Source: CAWIOX01 sp963837775
GTDB taxonomy: Bacteria; Pseudomonadota; Gammaproteobacteria; Burkholderiales; Burkholderiaceae_D
Direction: 5' to 3'
Length of the DNA stretch: 64,000 nucleotides
Assembly (NCBI GenBank): GCA_963837775.1
Contig: CAWIOX010000032.1
Coordinates: forward strand, 71,261-135,260
Shown: in pieces, positions 44,818 to 55,005 of the stretch
Position numbering within the stretch: the first letter of the stretch is position 1
How the letters are laid out: each line of letters starts with the position of its first letter
The notes under the pieces: model-generated
What the model was told of the DNA's origin: nothing
Seen by the model: the letters and a program-made list of their open reading frames with translations, nothing else
Databases searched by the model: none
Translations under genes and position numbers: made by a program

Positions 44818-46533
44818 ATGGCGGCGACCTCCCCCAATACGGCCTCAAGCATGCCGATGTCCGGACTGGCGCGTTCACTCTTGCAAGCGGCCGCCTGCGA
44901 CCGCACAGGCGGAAAGCTCAGCAAGAAAGCGGCCAGCGAAAAAATCCCGTTGATCGATGCGCTGCTGCAAAGGCCATCGACACCCGCGCGCTGGCCGTCT
45001 TCTGCTCTGAGACTTTCGGTTATCCGATGATGGATTTTTCCGCGTTCAACATCAATCCTGCCTGAAAAGGCCATAGATGCCAAGCTGATGCAGAGCCAGC
45101 GCGTGATGGCGTTGGCCAAGCGCGGCAACAAGGTATCGGTCGCGATCTCGGACCCGACCAATACCCAGGCGCTGGACCAGATCAAGTTCCAGACCGAAAT
45201 CGACGGTCGAACCGGTGATCGTCCACCATGATCTGCTCCTGCAACTAATAGAAAAACTAGGCCAGAGCGCCGAGCAAAATCTGAACGAATTGATCGGCGA
45301 CGATCTCGACATCGACTTCATGGAAGCCGATACTGCGGCGCCAGCCGATGCCGCCAGCACCGACATCGATGACGCGCCGGTGGTGCAATTCCTGCAAAAA
45401 ATCTTGCTCGACGCCATCAATATGGGCGCGTCCGACGTGCATTTCGAACCGTTTGAGAAGTATTACCACATCCGTTTCCGGGTCGACGGCATATTGCGCG
45501 AAGTAGCCCAGCCGCCGCTGGCGATCAAGGAAAAGCTGGCTTCGCGCATCAAGGTCATTTCCAGGCTCGACATTTCCGAAAAGCGCGTGCCGCAGGATGG
45601 CCGCATGAAACTGGTGCTGTCGAAGACCCGCGCGATCGATTTCCGGGTCAGCACCCTGCCGACCCTGTTTGGCGAAAAAATCGTCATGCGTATCCTGGAT
45701 GCGACCCAAGCACAGATGGGCATCGATGCGCTGGGTTACGAGCCTGACCAAAAAGAAATCCTGATGAACGCCATCCAGCGTCCTTACGGCATGGTGCTGG
45801 TGACCGGCCCGACCGGTTCGGGCAAGACCGTTTCACTGTATACCTGCCTGAATGTCCTCAACAAGCCCGGCATCAACATCTCGACTGCAGAAGATCCGGC
45901 CGAGATCAACTTGCCCGGCGTGAACCAGGTCAATGTCAACGACAAGGCCGGCCTGACCTTTGCAGTTGCGCTGAAGTCATTCCTGCGCCAGGATCCGGAC
46001 ATCATCATGGTCGGCGAGATCCGTGACCTGGAAACCGCTGACATCGCCATCAAGGCGGCGCAAACCGGCCACATGGTGTTTTCCACGCTGCACACCAACG
46101 ACGCGCCGTCGACATTGACGCGCCTGATGAACATGGGCGTGGCGCCTTTCAACATTGCATCCTCGGTCATCCTGATTACCGCGCAGCGGCTGGCACGGCG
46201 CCTATGCAACTGCAAACAGCCGACCGAAATTCTCGATGCCGTATTGATTAGGCCGGCTTCAAGGAAGACGAGCTGGACGGCAGCTGGCAGCCCTACAAGC
46301 CGGTCGGCTGCGAACGCTGCAACGGCAGCGGCTACAAGGGCCGGGTCGGCATTTATCAGATCATGCCGATTACGGAAGAAATCGAACGCATCATTCTTGC
46401 CAACGGCAGCGCGCCGGAAATCGAACGGCAAGCCAAGCTGGAAGGGGTAAGATCTTTGCGCGAGTCAGGCCTGATGAAGGTCAGGCAGGGACTGACCAGC
46501 CTGGAAGAAATTCTCGGCTGCACCAACGAATAA
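44818..46533 (+). CDS. pilB: Type IV pilus extension ATPase PilB (multiple frameshifts)
   Basis: Hexameric cytoplasmic ATPase that drives pilus assembly. The N-terminal part (MAATSPNTASSMPMSGLARS, then KIPLIDALLQ) is scattered over frames between 44818 and 45215; from 45215 a long frame gives the GspE core with GPTGSGKTVSLYTCL, AEDPAEINLPGVNQV, GEIRDLETADIAIKAAQTGH and HTNDAPSTLTRLMN. A break near 46245 separates the C-terminal zinc segment CERCNGSGYKGRVGIYQ and the end SLEEILGCTNE at 46533. Restored span fits about 571 residues. Confidence 0.92.
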
Positions 46534-46548
46534 ACAAGGAGACAAAGC

Positions 46549-47783
46549 ATGGCAACCGCATCACGCAAAGCCGCAAGCGCGCGCCAGTGAAAGAGTCGAT
46601 CTTTGCCTGGGAAGGCAAGGACAAGACGGGAAAAATCGGTCCGCGGCGAAATGCGTGCCGGCGGCGAAGCGGTCGTCAACGTGACATTGCGGCGCCAGGG
46701 CATCCTGGTCACAAAGATCAAGAAAAAAACCTTCCGCAGCGGCAAGAAAATACCGAAAAGGACATCTCGCTATTCACCCGTCAATTGGCCACCATGATGA
46801 AAGCCGGCGTCCCGCTGCTGCAATCGTTCGACATCGTGGCCAAGGGGCAATGCCAATCCGTCCGTATCCAAACTGATCCAGGATATCCGCGCCGACGTCG
46901 AAACCGGTATCCAGCCTGAATCAGGCCTTCCGAAAATTCCCGCTGTATTTCGACCCGCTGTTCTGCAATCTGGTTGGCGCCGGCGAACAGGCCGGTATTC
47001 TGGAAGACTTGCTGACGCGGCTGGCGGTCTACAAGGAAAAAACCATCGCCATCAAGGGCAAGATCAAATCGGCGATGTTTTATCCGGTCTCCATCCTGGT
47101 GGTCGCCTTTGTCGTTACGGCCGTGATCATGATCTGGGTGGTGCCCGCATTCAAGGATGTATTCAAGAGCTTTGGTGCGGACCTGCCGGCGCCGACTCTG
47201 TTCGTGATGGCGATTTCCGATTTTTTCGTTAAATATTGGTACATCATTTTCGGCGTCATTTTCGTCGGCCTGTATTTTTCTTCCAGGCCTGGCAAGCGTT
47301 CGCCAAAGGTGCAGCGATTCATGGATACCGCCTTGCTCAAGGCGCCCATTTTCGGTGAAGTGATACGCAAGGCCACCATCGCCCGCTGGACCAGAACGCT
47401 GGCCACCATGTTCGCCGCCGGCGTGCCGCTGGTTGAGTCGCTTGATTCGGTCGGCGGCGCCGCCGGCAATTCGTCTATCTCGATGCCACCAGGAAAATCC
47501 AGAGCCGAAGTCAGTACCGGCACCAGCCTGACCGTCGCCATGCAGAATGCCGATGTTTTTCCCGAACATGGTGACGCAGATGGTCTCGATCGGCGAAGAA
47601 TCCGGCGCGCTGGATCAGATGCTGGGCAAGGTTGCCGATTTTTATGAAGCCGAAGTCGATGATGCAGTGGATGCGATGTCGAGCCTGATGGAGCCGCTCA
47701 TCATGGTGATTTTGGGCGTACTGATTGGCGGTCTGGTGATCGCCATGTACTTGCCTATCTTCAAATTGGGGTCGGTGGTCTGA
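46549..47783 (+). CDS. pilC: Type IV pilus inner-membrane platform protein PilC (multiple frameshifts)
   Basis: GspF-fold platform protein that works with PilB. AAGGAG precedes ATG 46549, but the frame breaks within the first 15 codons. Later pieces are collinear with PilC: WEGKDKTGK, TLRRQGILVTKIKKKTF, LFTRQLATMMKAGVPLLQSFDIV, NLVGAGEQAGILEDLLTRLA, RTLATMFAAGVPLVESLDSV, and the end MEPLIMVILGVLIGGLVIAMYLPIFKL in pieces. Short compensated pairs also occur, for example FSSRPGKRSPK near 47285. The stop overlaps the pilD start as TGATG. Confidence 0.9.
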
Positions 47784-48649
47784 TGCTGGATATTTTCTTT
47801 TTTGCAGCGCCCGGCGACCTGCCGAGCGCTGCATTGGCAGGCCTGTTTGGCCTGTTGATCGGCAGCTTTCTGAACGTGGTCATTCATCGCATGCCAAAGA
47901 TGATGCAGCAGGAATCAGACAATTATGTTGCCCATGAAAGCGGCTAAGCCACTACCGCATACCGAACCCTTCAACCTGATGCTGCCACGCTCTGCCTGCC
48001 CGCAGTGCGGGCACCAGATCACTGCGCTGGAGAACATTCCGGTTGTCAGCTATCTCGTCTTGCGCGGCAAATGCTCCGGATGTAAAACACCGATTTCTGT
48101 GCGTTACCCGATCATCGAACTGCTGACAGGGACCTTGTCCGCCTTTCTGATATGGCGTTTCGGCAGTGGACTGGCCGGTCTCGCCACATTGATATTCGCC
48201 TATCTGCTGATCGCGATGACCTTCATCGACGCAGACACACAGCTGTTGCCTGACGACCTGACCTTGCCGCTGTTATGGCTCGGCTTATTGGTCAACCTGC
48301 AGGCCACTTTCGTGCCATTATCAGACGCGGTCATTGGTGCGGCGGCTGGCTATCTCTCCTTATGGTCGATTTACTGGCTCTTCAAGCTCGTCACAGGCAA
48401 GGAAGGGATGGGTTATGGTGATTTCAAGCTGTTGGCGGCGCTAGGTGCATGGCTGGGCTGGAGCATACTGCCCTCATCCTGTTGCTGTCTTCGGTAGTCG
48501 GCGCCATCGTCGGGATTTGCCTGATTGTCTTTAACAAGCGTGGACGCGACAACCCGATCCCTTTCGGCCCCTACCTGGCAGCTGCCGGCATGATCGCGCT
48601 GCTGTATGGCAAACCCATTGCGCACCATGCGCTAGGTTTTTTAATTTAA
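47783..48649 (+). CDS. pilD: Prepilin peptidase/methyltransferase PilD (two frameshifts)
   Basis: Integral-membrane aspartic protease that cleaves type IV prepilins and N-methylates them. The N-terminal zinc-binding loop has CPQCGHQ and CSGCKTP; active-site aspartates are in TFIDADTQLLPDD and GMGYGDFKLLAALGAWLG. The frame breaks near 47940 (ESGKPLPHTEP expected) and near 48475 (a missing C), then LLSSVVGAIVGICL continues to the stop at 48649. Confidence 0.93.
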
Positions 48650-48655
48650 GTTCAG

Positions 48656-49285
48656 ATGATTTCCACTGAACAATTTTCGGTAGGCCTGACCGGTGGCATC
48701 GGCAGCGGCAAGACCACGGTAGCCAATATGTTTGCCGCGCGTGGTGCCGCCATCATCGACACCGACCTGATCGCACATCAATTGTGTGCCTCGGGAGGGG
48801 CGGCAATCCCGGATATCCGCGCGCAATTCGGCGCCTCCTTCATTACTCCTGAAGGGGCGATGGATCGGGCCAGGATGCGGGAACATGTATTTGCCGATCC
48901 CGCTGAAAAGAAACGGCTGGAATCCATCCTGCATCCGTTGATACGCGCTGAAACCGAGCGCGCTGCGCGGCAGGCACAGGGCATTTACACGATATTCGTG
49001 GTACCGCTGCTGATTGAATCGGGCAACTGGATACAACGCGTATCCCGCGTGCTGGTAATCGATTGCCCCGAATCGCTCCAGATTGAACGCGTGATGGCAC
49101 GCAATGGTTTGGTCGAAACACAAGTCCGTGCCATCATGCTGCAACAGGCATCGCGTGCAGACCGATTAGCCGCCGCCGATGATGTCATTACCAATGACGG
49201 CGATGCCGCAACGCTGGCGCCACAAGTCGATCGCTTGCACCATTTATATGCTGCCTTGGCTGGCGGCAGGTCCGGCAAACCGTAG
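48656..49285 (+). CDS. coaE: Dephospho-CoA kinase
   Basis: Last step of coenzyme A synthesis. The 209-residue protein has the P-loop VGLTGGIGSGKTTVANMF and the CoaE core (DTDLIAHQL, FVVPLLIESGNW, DRLAAADDVITNDG). It begins 7 bases after pilD, the usual pilBCD-coaE-zapD-yacG order. Confidence 0.95.
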   Translation: MISTEQFSVGLTGGIGSGKTTVANMFAARGAAIIDTDLIAHQLCASGGAAIPDIRAQFGASFITPEGAMDRARMREHVFADPAEKKRLESILHPLIRAETERAARQAQGIYTIFVVPLLIESGNWIQRVSRVLVIDCPESLQIERVMARNGLVETQVRAIMLQQASRADRLAAADDVITNDGDAATLAPQVDRLHHLYAALAGGRSGKP

Positions 49286-49352
49286 TAACGTTTGTAATTT
49301 GACGCAGCATCGTTCAGAATCACACCATAATGCCTATTTCCGGGACCCTACT

Positions 49353-50107
49353 TTGATTGTCTACGAATACCCTTTCAACGAGCGTATTCGCACGTTGTTG
49401 CGGCTGGAAGACCTGTATGAGAAGTTCACCTTCTTTTTACATCAGGAACATGCGCTGCAGCACCATGTCGCACTTTCCACCATTTTCGAGATGCTCGAGG
49501 TGGCGGGTCGTGCCGACTTGAAATCCGATCTATTGCAAGAACTTGAGCGCCAAAGACAAACTTTACTCGGCTTTAAAGCAAATCCTAATGTGCAGGCCGA
49601 ACGGCTGGACGAAATTCTGCGCGAACTGGATCGGGTCAGCAGCGCATTGATTGCAGCGCAAGGAAAGACCGGCCAGAATATACGTGACAATGAGTGGCTG
49701 ATGAGCATCCGCGGCCGCACCATCATCCCGGGCGGCGCTTGTGAATTCGACTTGCCCTCGTACTATGCATGGCAGCAGCGCCCGGCCCGACAACGCTTTG
49801 ACGATATTTCCAATGGTTTGCGCCACTGACGCCGTTATTCGAGGCGCTCAGCCTGGTATTGCGCTTGCTCAGGGAGTCCGGCAGCACCTCCAAAATCATT
49901 GCACAGTCCGGCAGCTACCAGCAGATGCTGCAGGGCAAAATCTATCTGATGTTGCGCCTGAATATCGATGAGACGCTCGGCTACATTCCCGAAATTTCCG
50001 CCAACAAATACATGCTCTGGGTACGTTTCACCTCGCAGGACGGCAACATGAAGCCGAAATCCTTTGAGGGCGATGTCCCGTTCGAACTCACCCTCTGTAA
50101 TTTCTGA
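49353..50107 (+). CDS. zapD: Cell division protein ZapD (frameshifted)
   Basis: Crosslinks FtsZ filaments at the Z-ring. TTG 49353 starts (M)IVYEYPFNERIRTLLRLE, the conserved opening of the family. One T is missing near 49814 (ISNGLRH-stop versus ISNWFAPLTPLFEAL); the second frame continues to TGA 50105-50107 with ANKYMLWVRFT near the end. Restored length is about 251 residues. No ATG lies near the start. Confidence 0.92.
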
Positions 50108-50119
50108 ATATGTCACACA

Positions 50120-50308
50120 ATGGCCACTTTTGTCGATTGCCCAACCTGCCACTGCAAGGTCGAATGGAAGGAAGAAAACAAGTTCCGTCCGTTTTGCTCC
50201 GAACGATGCAAACAGATCGATCTCGGCGCCTGGGCCGAAGAAAAATATACGATCCCCGCCGTCAATCCGGCCGAGGATAGCGATGATGACGGCCAATTGC
50301 CGTCTTGA
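50120..50308 (+). CDS. yacG: DNA gyrase inhibitor YacG
   Basis: A 62-residue zinc protein with four cysteines (CPTCHCK and FCSERCKQIDLG) that binds GyrB in E. coli. The acidic tail is typical. It follows zapD by 12 bases. Confidence 0.94.
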   Translation: MATFVDCPTCHCKVEWKEENKFRPFCSERCKQIDLGAWAEEKYTIPAVNPAEDSDDDGQLPS

Positions 50309-50349
50309 TCGGATAAGCGCCGGATAATTCGCCTACACAAGGAGTCCGC

Positions 50350-50776
50350 ATGTCGCGCTTGCTGGTATCGGCACAACTGTTGCTCATTGTCCTGATCGCA
50401 TTCCCGTTCCACATTGCGCAATTGAGCGCACTGAATATCGGCCTGTTCGCCTTGGGCTTGATGGTCGGGGTTGCCGCCGATCACGGCGATGCCTTCGCGC
50501 AGTTTCAGCGTGATGCCGGAACCGACCCGCGAGGGCGAACTGGTGACGCGCGGCATCTACCGCCATGTCCGCCATCCGATGTACCTGGCGGTGCTGCTAT
50601 GCGGATTGGCTGCCTGTCTGGCGTATGGGTCCGCTCTCAAATGGGGCCTGCTGGCATTGCTGGCCGGCGTGCTGATTGCGAAGATCCGGCGGGAAGAACG
50701 ATTGCTGCTGGCACGCTTCGAAGACTACGCCGCCTATCGCTTGCGAACCAAGGCACTGATCCCGTATCTGATCTGA
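50350..50776 (+). CDS. Isoprenylcysteine carboxyl methyltransferase-like membrane protein (frameshifted)
   Basis: A membrane protein of about 141 residues of the ICMT/PEMT-like family. Two N-terminal helices (residues 5-40) are followed, after a one-base loss near 50478, by the conserved segment REGELVTRGIYRHVRHPMYL and a helix pair, ending RFEDYAAYRLRTKALIPY. The substrate in bacteria is unknown. Confidence 0.82.
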
Positions 50777-50784
50777 ATTTATAA

Positions 50785-51198
50785 CTAGGCCGCCGGATAG
50801 CGCAGCTGGTCCAGCCATGCGAGCAGCGGAATGGTTGCCGGCAGCAGCGGCGCGACACCGACGCTGCCCTGCCACGCGAATGCCTGCCCTTCCAGGCTCT
50901 GCGGCTCGCCGCGCCATTCGCGGCTGATGTAGAAATGCAGCCGCACATGCGCATGCGGATAGACATGCTCGACGCCGCACCATGGCTCGGCGCTGACGAT
51001 TTCGACTCCCAGCTCTTCGACGAACTCGCGCTTCAACGCATCCAGGATCGCCTCGCCCGGCTCCACCTTGCCGCCCGGGAATTCCCAATAACCGGCATAA
51101 GGCTTGCCCGCCGGACGCTGCGCCAGCAGCACATCGCCGTTCGGCTGCATCAGGATGCCGACTGCGACTGCAATCGGTGTGTTATTCGAATCTGGCAT
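50785..51198 (-). CDS. mutT: 8-oxo-dGTP diphosphatase MutT
   Basis: Removes oxidised dGTP from the nucleotide pool. From ATG 51198 (MPDSNNTPIAVAVGILMQ) the protein is 137 residues with the Nudix box GGKVEPGEAILDALKREFVEELGV. A longer version from GTG/TTG 51231 is possible. It is convergent with the preceding gene (8 bases apart). Confidence 0.9.
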   Translation of the reverse strand: MPDSNNTPIAVAVGILMQPNGDVLLAQRPAGKPYAGYWEFPGGKVEPGEAILDALKREFVEELGVEIVSAEPWCGVEHVYPHAHVRLHFYISREWRGEPQSLEGQAFAWQGSVGVAPLLPATIPLLAWLDQLRYPAA

Positions 51199-51247
51199 CA
51201 CAAGGGCTTCCAACAAGGGTTTCAGGGGCAAATAAATACTGCTGCCA

Positions 51248-51309
51248 GTATTAAAATATACCGCAATGAATCATTGCGGCGAACACATATATTTTTCAAC
51301 ATACCCCCC
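51248..51309 (+). repeat. Dispersed intergenic element, divergent copy 5, with palindrome
   Basis: Between the mutT start and the DUF815 stop. It has CAGTATTAAAATATACC at the left, a perfect palindrome CCGCAATGA/TCATTGCGG at 51261-51279, and TTTTTCAACATACCCCCC at the right. The right end is shared with the copy near 10830. Its position just upstream of mutT could place it in the mutT leader. Confidence 0.5.
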
Positions 51310-51310
51310 A

Positions 51311-52184
51311 CTAATCCTGCATTTTCCCGGCATGATCCTTGGCGAACTGCCAGGCCACGCGGCCGGAGCGCGAACCGCGCTGCAAGGCCCAGCGCAGCGC
51401 ATCGGCGCGGGCCGACTCGATTTGCCCGGCATCGCAACCGAACGAGCCCAGCCAGTGCGCGACGATATCCAGATAATCGTCCTGCTTGAACGGATAAAAC
51501 GATACCCACAGGCCGAAACGCTCGGACAGGGAGATTTTTTCCTCGACCGTCTCGCCCGGATGCAGGTCGCCATCGTCGCTGCGCTTGTAGCTCTCGTTGT
51601 CGGACAATCGTCTCCGGCAACAGGTGGCGGCGGTTGGAGGTGGCGTAAATCAGCACATTGTCCGACTGCGCGGCGATGCTGCCGTCGAGCGCGACTTTCA
51701 GCGCCTTGTAGCCGCCCTCGCCCTCCTCGAAACTCAGGTCATCGCAAAAGATGATGAAGCGCTCCGGCCGCCCGGCGACCAGGTCGACGATATCGGCCAA
51801 ATCGGCCAGGTCGCCCTTGTCGACCTCGATCAGGCGCAGGCCTTGCGCCGCATACTGGTTCAGGCAAGCCTTGATCAGCGAAGACTTGCCGGTGCCGCGG
51901 GCGCCGGTCAGCAGCACGTTGTTGGCCGGCCGGCCCTGCACGAACTGCTGCGTATTCTGCTCTATCTGCTGCTTTTGCGCCGCGATATTGTGCAAATCAT
52001 CCAAACGGATGTGCGCGATATGTGCCACCGGCTGCAGGAATCCGGTGCTTTGACCGCCGCGCTTGCGCCAGCGGAAAGCGGTGGCGCGCTGCCAGTCGGT
52101 TGCATGCGCCGGCGGCGGCAGGATGGATTCGAGGCGCGCCAGCAGCGCTTCGGCACGGAGGAGAAATTGATCGAGTTGTGTCAT
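51311..52184 (-). CDS. DUF815 family AAA ATPase (frameshifted)
   Basis: A cytoplasmic ATPase of about 290 residues, function unknown, widespread in proteobacteria next to argJ or mutT. It has Walker A in LLTGARGTGKSSLIKA, Walker B in FIIFCDDLSFEE and the sensor segment YATSNRRHLLPE. Just after this one extra T near 51608 breaks the frame; the second frame gives MSDNESY and continues to QFAKDHAGKMQD. ATG 52184 (MTQLDQFLLRAEALL) is preferred over TTG 52205. Confidence 0.88.
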
Positions 52185-52249
52185 GGCGAAGGAGGAGAAA
52201 TTCAAGCTGACCCCTGATGCAGGTGCATCAAGGGCGATGCAGCGACGGC

Positions 52250-53488
52250 TTAAGAGCGGTAATCGGCGTTGATGGTCACATACTCATGCGACAGATCGCA
52301 GGTCCAGACGGTGGCCGCTGCAGTCCCGCGCGCCAGCGTCACGCGGGTGGTGATTTCGCTTTGCTGCATCACGCGCTGGCCGTCCTGTTCGCGGTAATCC
52401 GGATTGCGCCCGCCGTTTTTGGCGACCCAGACATCGTCCAGATACAGGTTCAGCTTGCTGACGTCGAGATCGTCGACGCCGGCATAACCGATCGCGGCCA
52501 GAATCCGGCCCAGGTTCGGATCGGAAGCGAAGAAAGCGGTTTTCACCAGCGGCGAATGGGCGATCGAATACGCGATCTTGCGGCATTCCTCTTCGCTCTT
52601 GCCCTGCTCCACCGTGATCGTCATGAACTTGGTCGCGCCCTCGCCATCGCGGATGATCATCTGCGCCAGCTGCTGCGCGTGAGCGATCACCGCCGCTTCC
52701 AGCGCCGCATAGTCGGCCGAGCCGATATCGTTGATTTCCAGCGCGGCAGTGCCGGTGGCGATCAGCATGAAGGAATCGTTGGTCGAGGTATCGCCGTCGA
52801 TGGTGATGCAATTGAAGGACTTGTTCGCAGTCACCTTGACCAGATGATCGAGCACTGCCTGCGAGACTTTCGCATCGAAGGCCAGAAAGCCCAGCATGGT
52901 CGCCATGTTCGGCTTGATCATGCCGGCGCCCTTGCTGATGCCGGTCATGGTGATGCTGACGCCGTTGATGACGACGCTGCGCGACGCCGCCTTGGGCTGG
53001 GTGTCGGTGGTCATGATCGCTTCGGCCGCATTGAACCAGTTGTCTTCGGTCAGGTTCGCAATCGCCTGCGGCAGGCCGGCGACGACGCGGTCGAGCGGCA
53101 ACGGCTCCAGGATCACGCCGGTAGAGAACGGCAGGATCTGCTCCGCATCGCAGCCGAGCAAGTCGGCCAGCGCGGCGCAGGTCGCATTGGCGTCGGCCAG
53201 ACCGGACTCGCCGGTACCGGCATTGGCATTGCCGGTATTGACGACCAGCGCGCGGATGCCCTTGCCGGATTGCTGCACCGCGGCCAGATGCGCCTTCGAC
53301 ACCTGCACCGGCGCCGCGCAAAAACGGTTGGTGGTGAACACGCCGGCCACGGTGGCGCTGTCAGCCAGACGCAGCACCAGCAAATCCTTGCGATTCGGTT
53401 TTTTGATGCCCGCTTCGGCATGGCCTAGCTGGATGCCCGCGACGGGCTTGAGTTGTGCGGCGACAGGGAGAGGAGAATTGACGGCCAT
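52250..53488 (-). CDS. argJ: Bifunctional ornithine acetyltransferase ArgJ
   Basis: Recycles the acetyl group in arginine synthesis, transferring it from N-acetylornithine to glutamate. The 412-residue precursor has the self-cleavage site in KPNMATMLGFLAFD (the Thr becomes the nucleophile of the beta chain) and GISKGAGMIKPN before it. No frame break. It lies 65 bases upstream of the DUF815 gene on the same strand. Confidence 0.95.
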   Translation of the reverse strand: MAVNSPLPVAAQLKPVAGIQLGHAEAGIKKPNRKDLLVLRLADSATVAGVFTTNRFCAAPVQVSKAHLAAVQQSGKGIRALVVNTGNANAGTGESGLADANATCAALADLLGCDAEQILPFSTGVILEPLPLDRVVAGLPQAIANLTEDNWFNAAEAIMTTDTQPKAASRSVVINGVSITMTGISKGAGMIKPNMATMLGFLAFDAKVSQAVLDHLVKVTANKSFNCITIDGDTSTNDSFMLIATGTAALEINDIGSADYAALEAAVIAHAQQLAQMIIRDGEGATKFMTITVEQGKSEEECRKIAYSIAHSPLVKTAFFASDPNLGRILAAIGYAGVDDLDVSKLNLYLDDVWVAKNGGRNPDYREQDGQRVMQQSEITTRVTLARGTAAATVWTCDLSHEYVTINADYRS

Positions 53489-53764
53489 GTTGTGATCACT
53501 CTAGCGATAGACGAAAAACGTATTGTAATCGTTATGCCGGCATTGGCGAGGCAACGCATGTGCATACGATAAAAGCCGTCCGCACCCGGGAAGCTGATTG
53601 CGGCAAGGACTGATCAATACGCCAAACTGACGTTGAAACCGTTGAAGTGGGTGCCGCTCCGTCAAATGATTGGCTACGGGTCAATTATGAATATTTCCGT
53701 TTGAAAGAAAAATACAAGAGTGGGAAAATGATTGTTCCGAATTTCAAACAGATTGTGTGCTGGC

Positions 53765-54682
53765 ATGGACTTATTCAAAGCGATCAGCGTCTTCGTCAAG
53801 GTCGCGGAAAGCGGCAGCCTGACGGCCGCCGCCGTCGCGCTGGACATCTCGAACCCGTCGGTAACCCGCCATCTGGCCGACCTGGAAGGCCATCTGGGAG
53901 CGCGCCTGTTCAATCGCAGCACGCGGCGCCTGAGCCTGACGGAAACCGGCGCCGTGTTTCTGGAACGCAGCAAGCAGCTGCTGTCCGATCTGGAAGAGGC
54001 GACGTCGGCCGCCAACTCCAGCACTGCCAGTCCGGGCGGCATCTTAAGGATCAACGCGCCGATCTCGTTTGCGGTCAGCCATCTGGCCCGCGTGCTGCCG
54101 CATTATTCCGAGCGCTATCCGAAGATCAGCCTGGACGTGTCGCTGTCGGACCGGGTGGTGAATCTGGTGGAAGAGGGTTACGACCTGGCAATCCGCATCG
54201 GGCGCATCCAGGACTCCAGCCTGGTGGCGCGCAAGATCGCACCGATCAGGATTGTGCTGTGCGCGGCACCGGCCTATCTGGAGCGGCACGGCACGCCCGT
54301 GGTGCCGGACGACCTGAAACAGCACCATTGCCTGAGCTACAGTTATGCGGCGACACCGGACGAATGGCAATTCGAGCATGAAGGGAAAACCCATGCGGTG
54401 CGCATCAAGGGGCCGATGCATGCCAACAACGGCGACCTGTTGCGCGCAGCGGCACTGGCCGGGATGGGCATCATCCTGCAACCGTCATTTATCGTCGGTG
54501 ACGATCTGCGCAGCAAGAAACTGATTCCGCTGCTGCCAGGCTATACGGCTGCGATGACGCATATGTATGCGGTCTATCCGAGCCGCCAGCACCTGTCGGC
54601 CAAAGTGCGCACCTTCGTCGACTATCTGGTCGAACAGTTCGGCGACAATCCTTACTGGGACCGGGAGCTGCAGGCCGGCTGA
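53765..54682 (+). CDS. LysR-type transcriptional regulator
   Basis: A 305-residue regulator with an N-terminal winged helix-turn-helix (FKAISVFVKVAESGSLTAAA, SNPSVTRHLADLEGHLGARLF) and a LysR substrate-binding domain. The target and ligand cannot be inferred: flanking genes argJ and secA are core genes and not obvious targets. It has no clear partner operon divergent to it. Confidence 0.9.
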   Translation: MDLFKAISVFVKVAESGSLTAAAVALDISNPSVTRHLADLEGHLGARLFNRSTRRLSLTETGAVFLERSKQLLSDLEEATSAANSSTASPGGILRINAPISFAVSHLARVLPHYSERYPKISLDVSLSDRVVNLVEEGYDLAIRIGRIQDSSLVARKIAPIRIVLCAAPAYLERHGTPVVPDDLKQHHCLSYSYAATPDEWQFEHEGKTHAVRIKGPMHANNGDLLRAAALAGMGIILQPSFIVGDDLRSKKLIPLLPGYTAAMTHMYAVYPSRQHLSAKVRTFVDYLVEQFGDNPYWDRELQAG

Positions 54683-54756
54683 GGCGGCTTTTTCAATGGC
54701 TGAAGCGACCTACCGCCGATTCCATTCGAAACCGCTTCACAGCCCGATAATTTTGT

Positions 54757-54828
54757 AAAAAACAGGGAGTATCGTCATTTTCATGGCACTTCCCGCACAT
54801 ATTTATTAGCGATATAAAATATACCCCC
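54757..54828 (-). repeat. Dispersed GGGAGTAT/GTGCGGG intergenic element, copy 6
   Basis: On the minus strand: left end GGGGGTATATTTTATATC (54828-54811), core AAATATGTGCGGG near 54804-54792, right end CGATACTCCCTGTTTTTT (54774-54757). The distance between end motifs is 56 bases, one more than in the copy at 35481-35550. It lies between two 3' ends, so it is not needed as a promoter for either. Confidence 0.75.
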
Positions 54829-54950
54829 GTCCGTATATAGCAGGCACTCAAACCGCACTTGAGCCCGGACACCGGTTCCTGCGCTACGCTTTTCGGGCCT
54901 GTCACCGTCAGCGCGCCTCCGATGAGCGAGATGCGCAATATCAGTTCCTC

Positions 54951-54983
54951 AAAATAAAAAAAGACGGGCAACGCCCGTCTTTT
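54951..54983 (-). terminator. Intrinsic terminator after secA
   Basis: On the minus strand AAAAGACGGGCGTTGCCCGTCTTTT forms a tight hairpin followed by more T. It lies 25 bases after the secA stop. Confidence 0.92.
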
Positions 54984-55005
54984 AAATCGCGACTACTCGA
55001 AAAAC

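Larger units (their letters stand above)
54683..55005. other. Intergenic region between the LysR gene and secA
   Basis: About 320 bases between two convergent genes. It contains a well-preserved dispersed element (54757-54828) and the secA terminator (54951-54983). The stretch between them (about 120 bases) has no gene that I recognise. Confidence 0.6.

Noticed and set aside
38764..48649. Programmed frameshifting or stop-codon recoding
   Set aside because: Breaks are too many, occur in both directions, lack a common slippery site and affect ribosomal proteins never known to be recoded. Sequence error explains them better.
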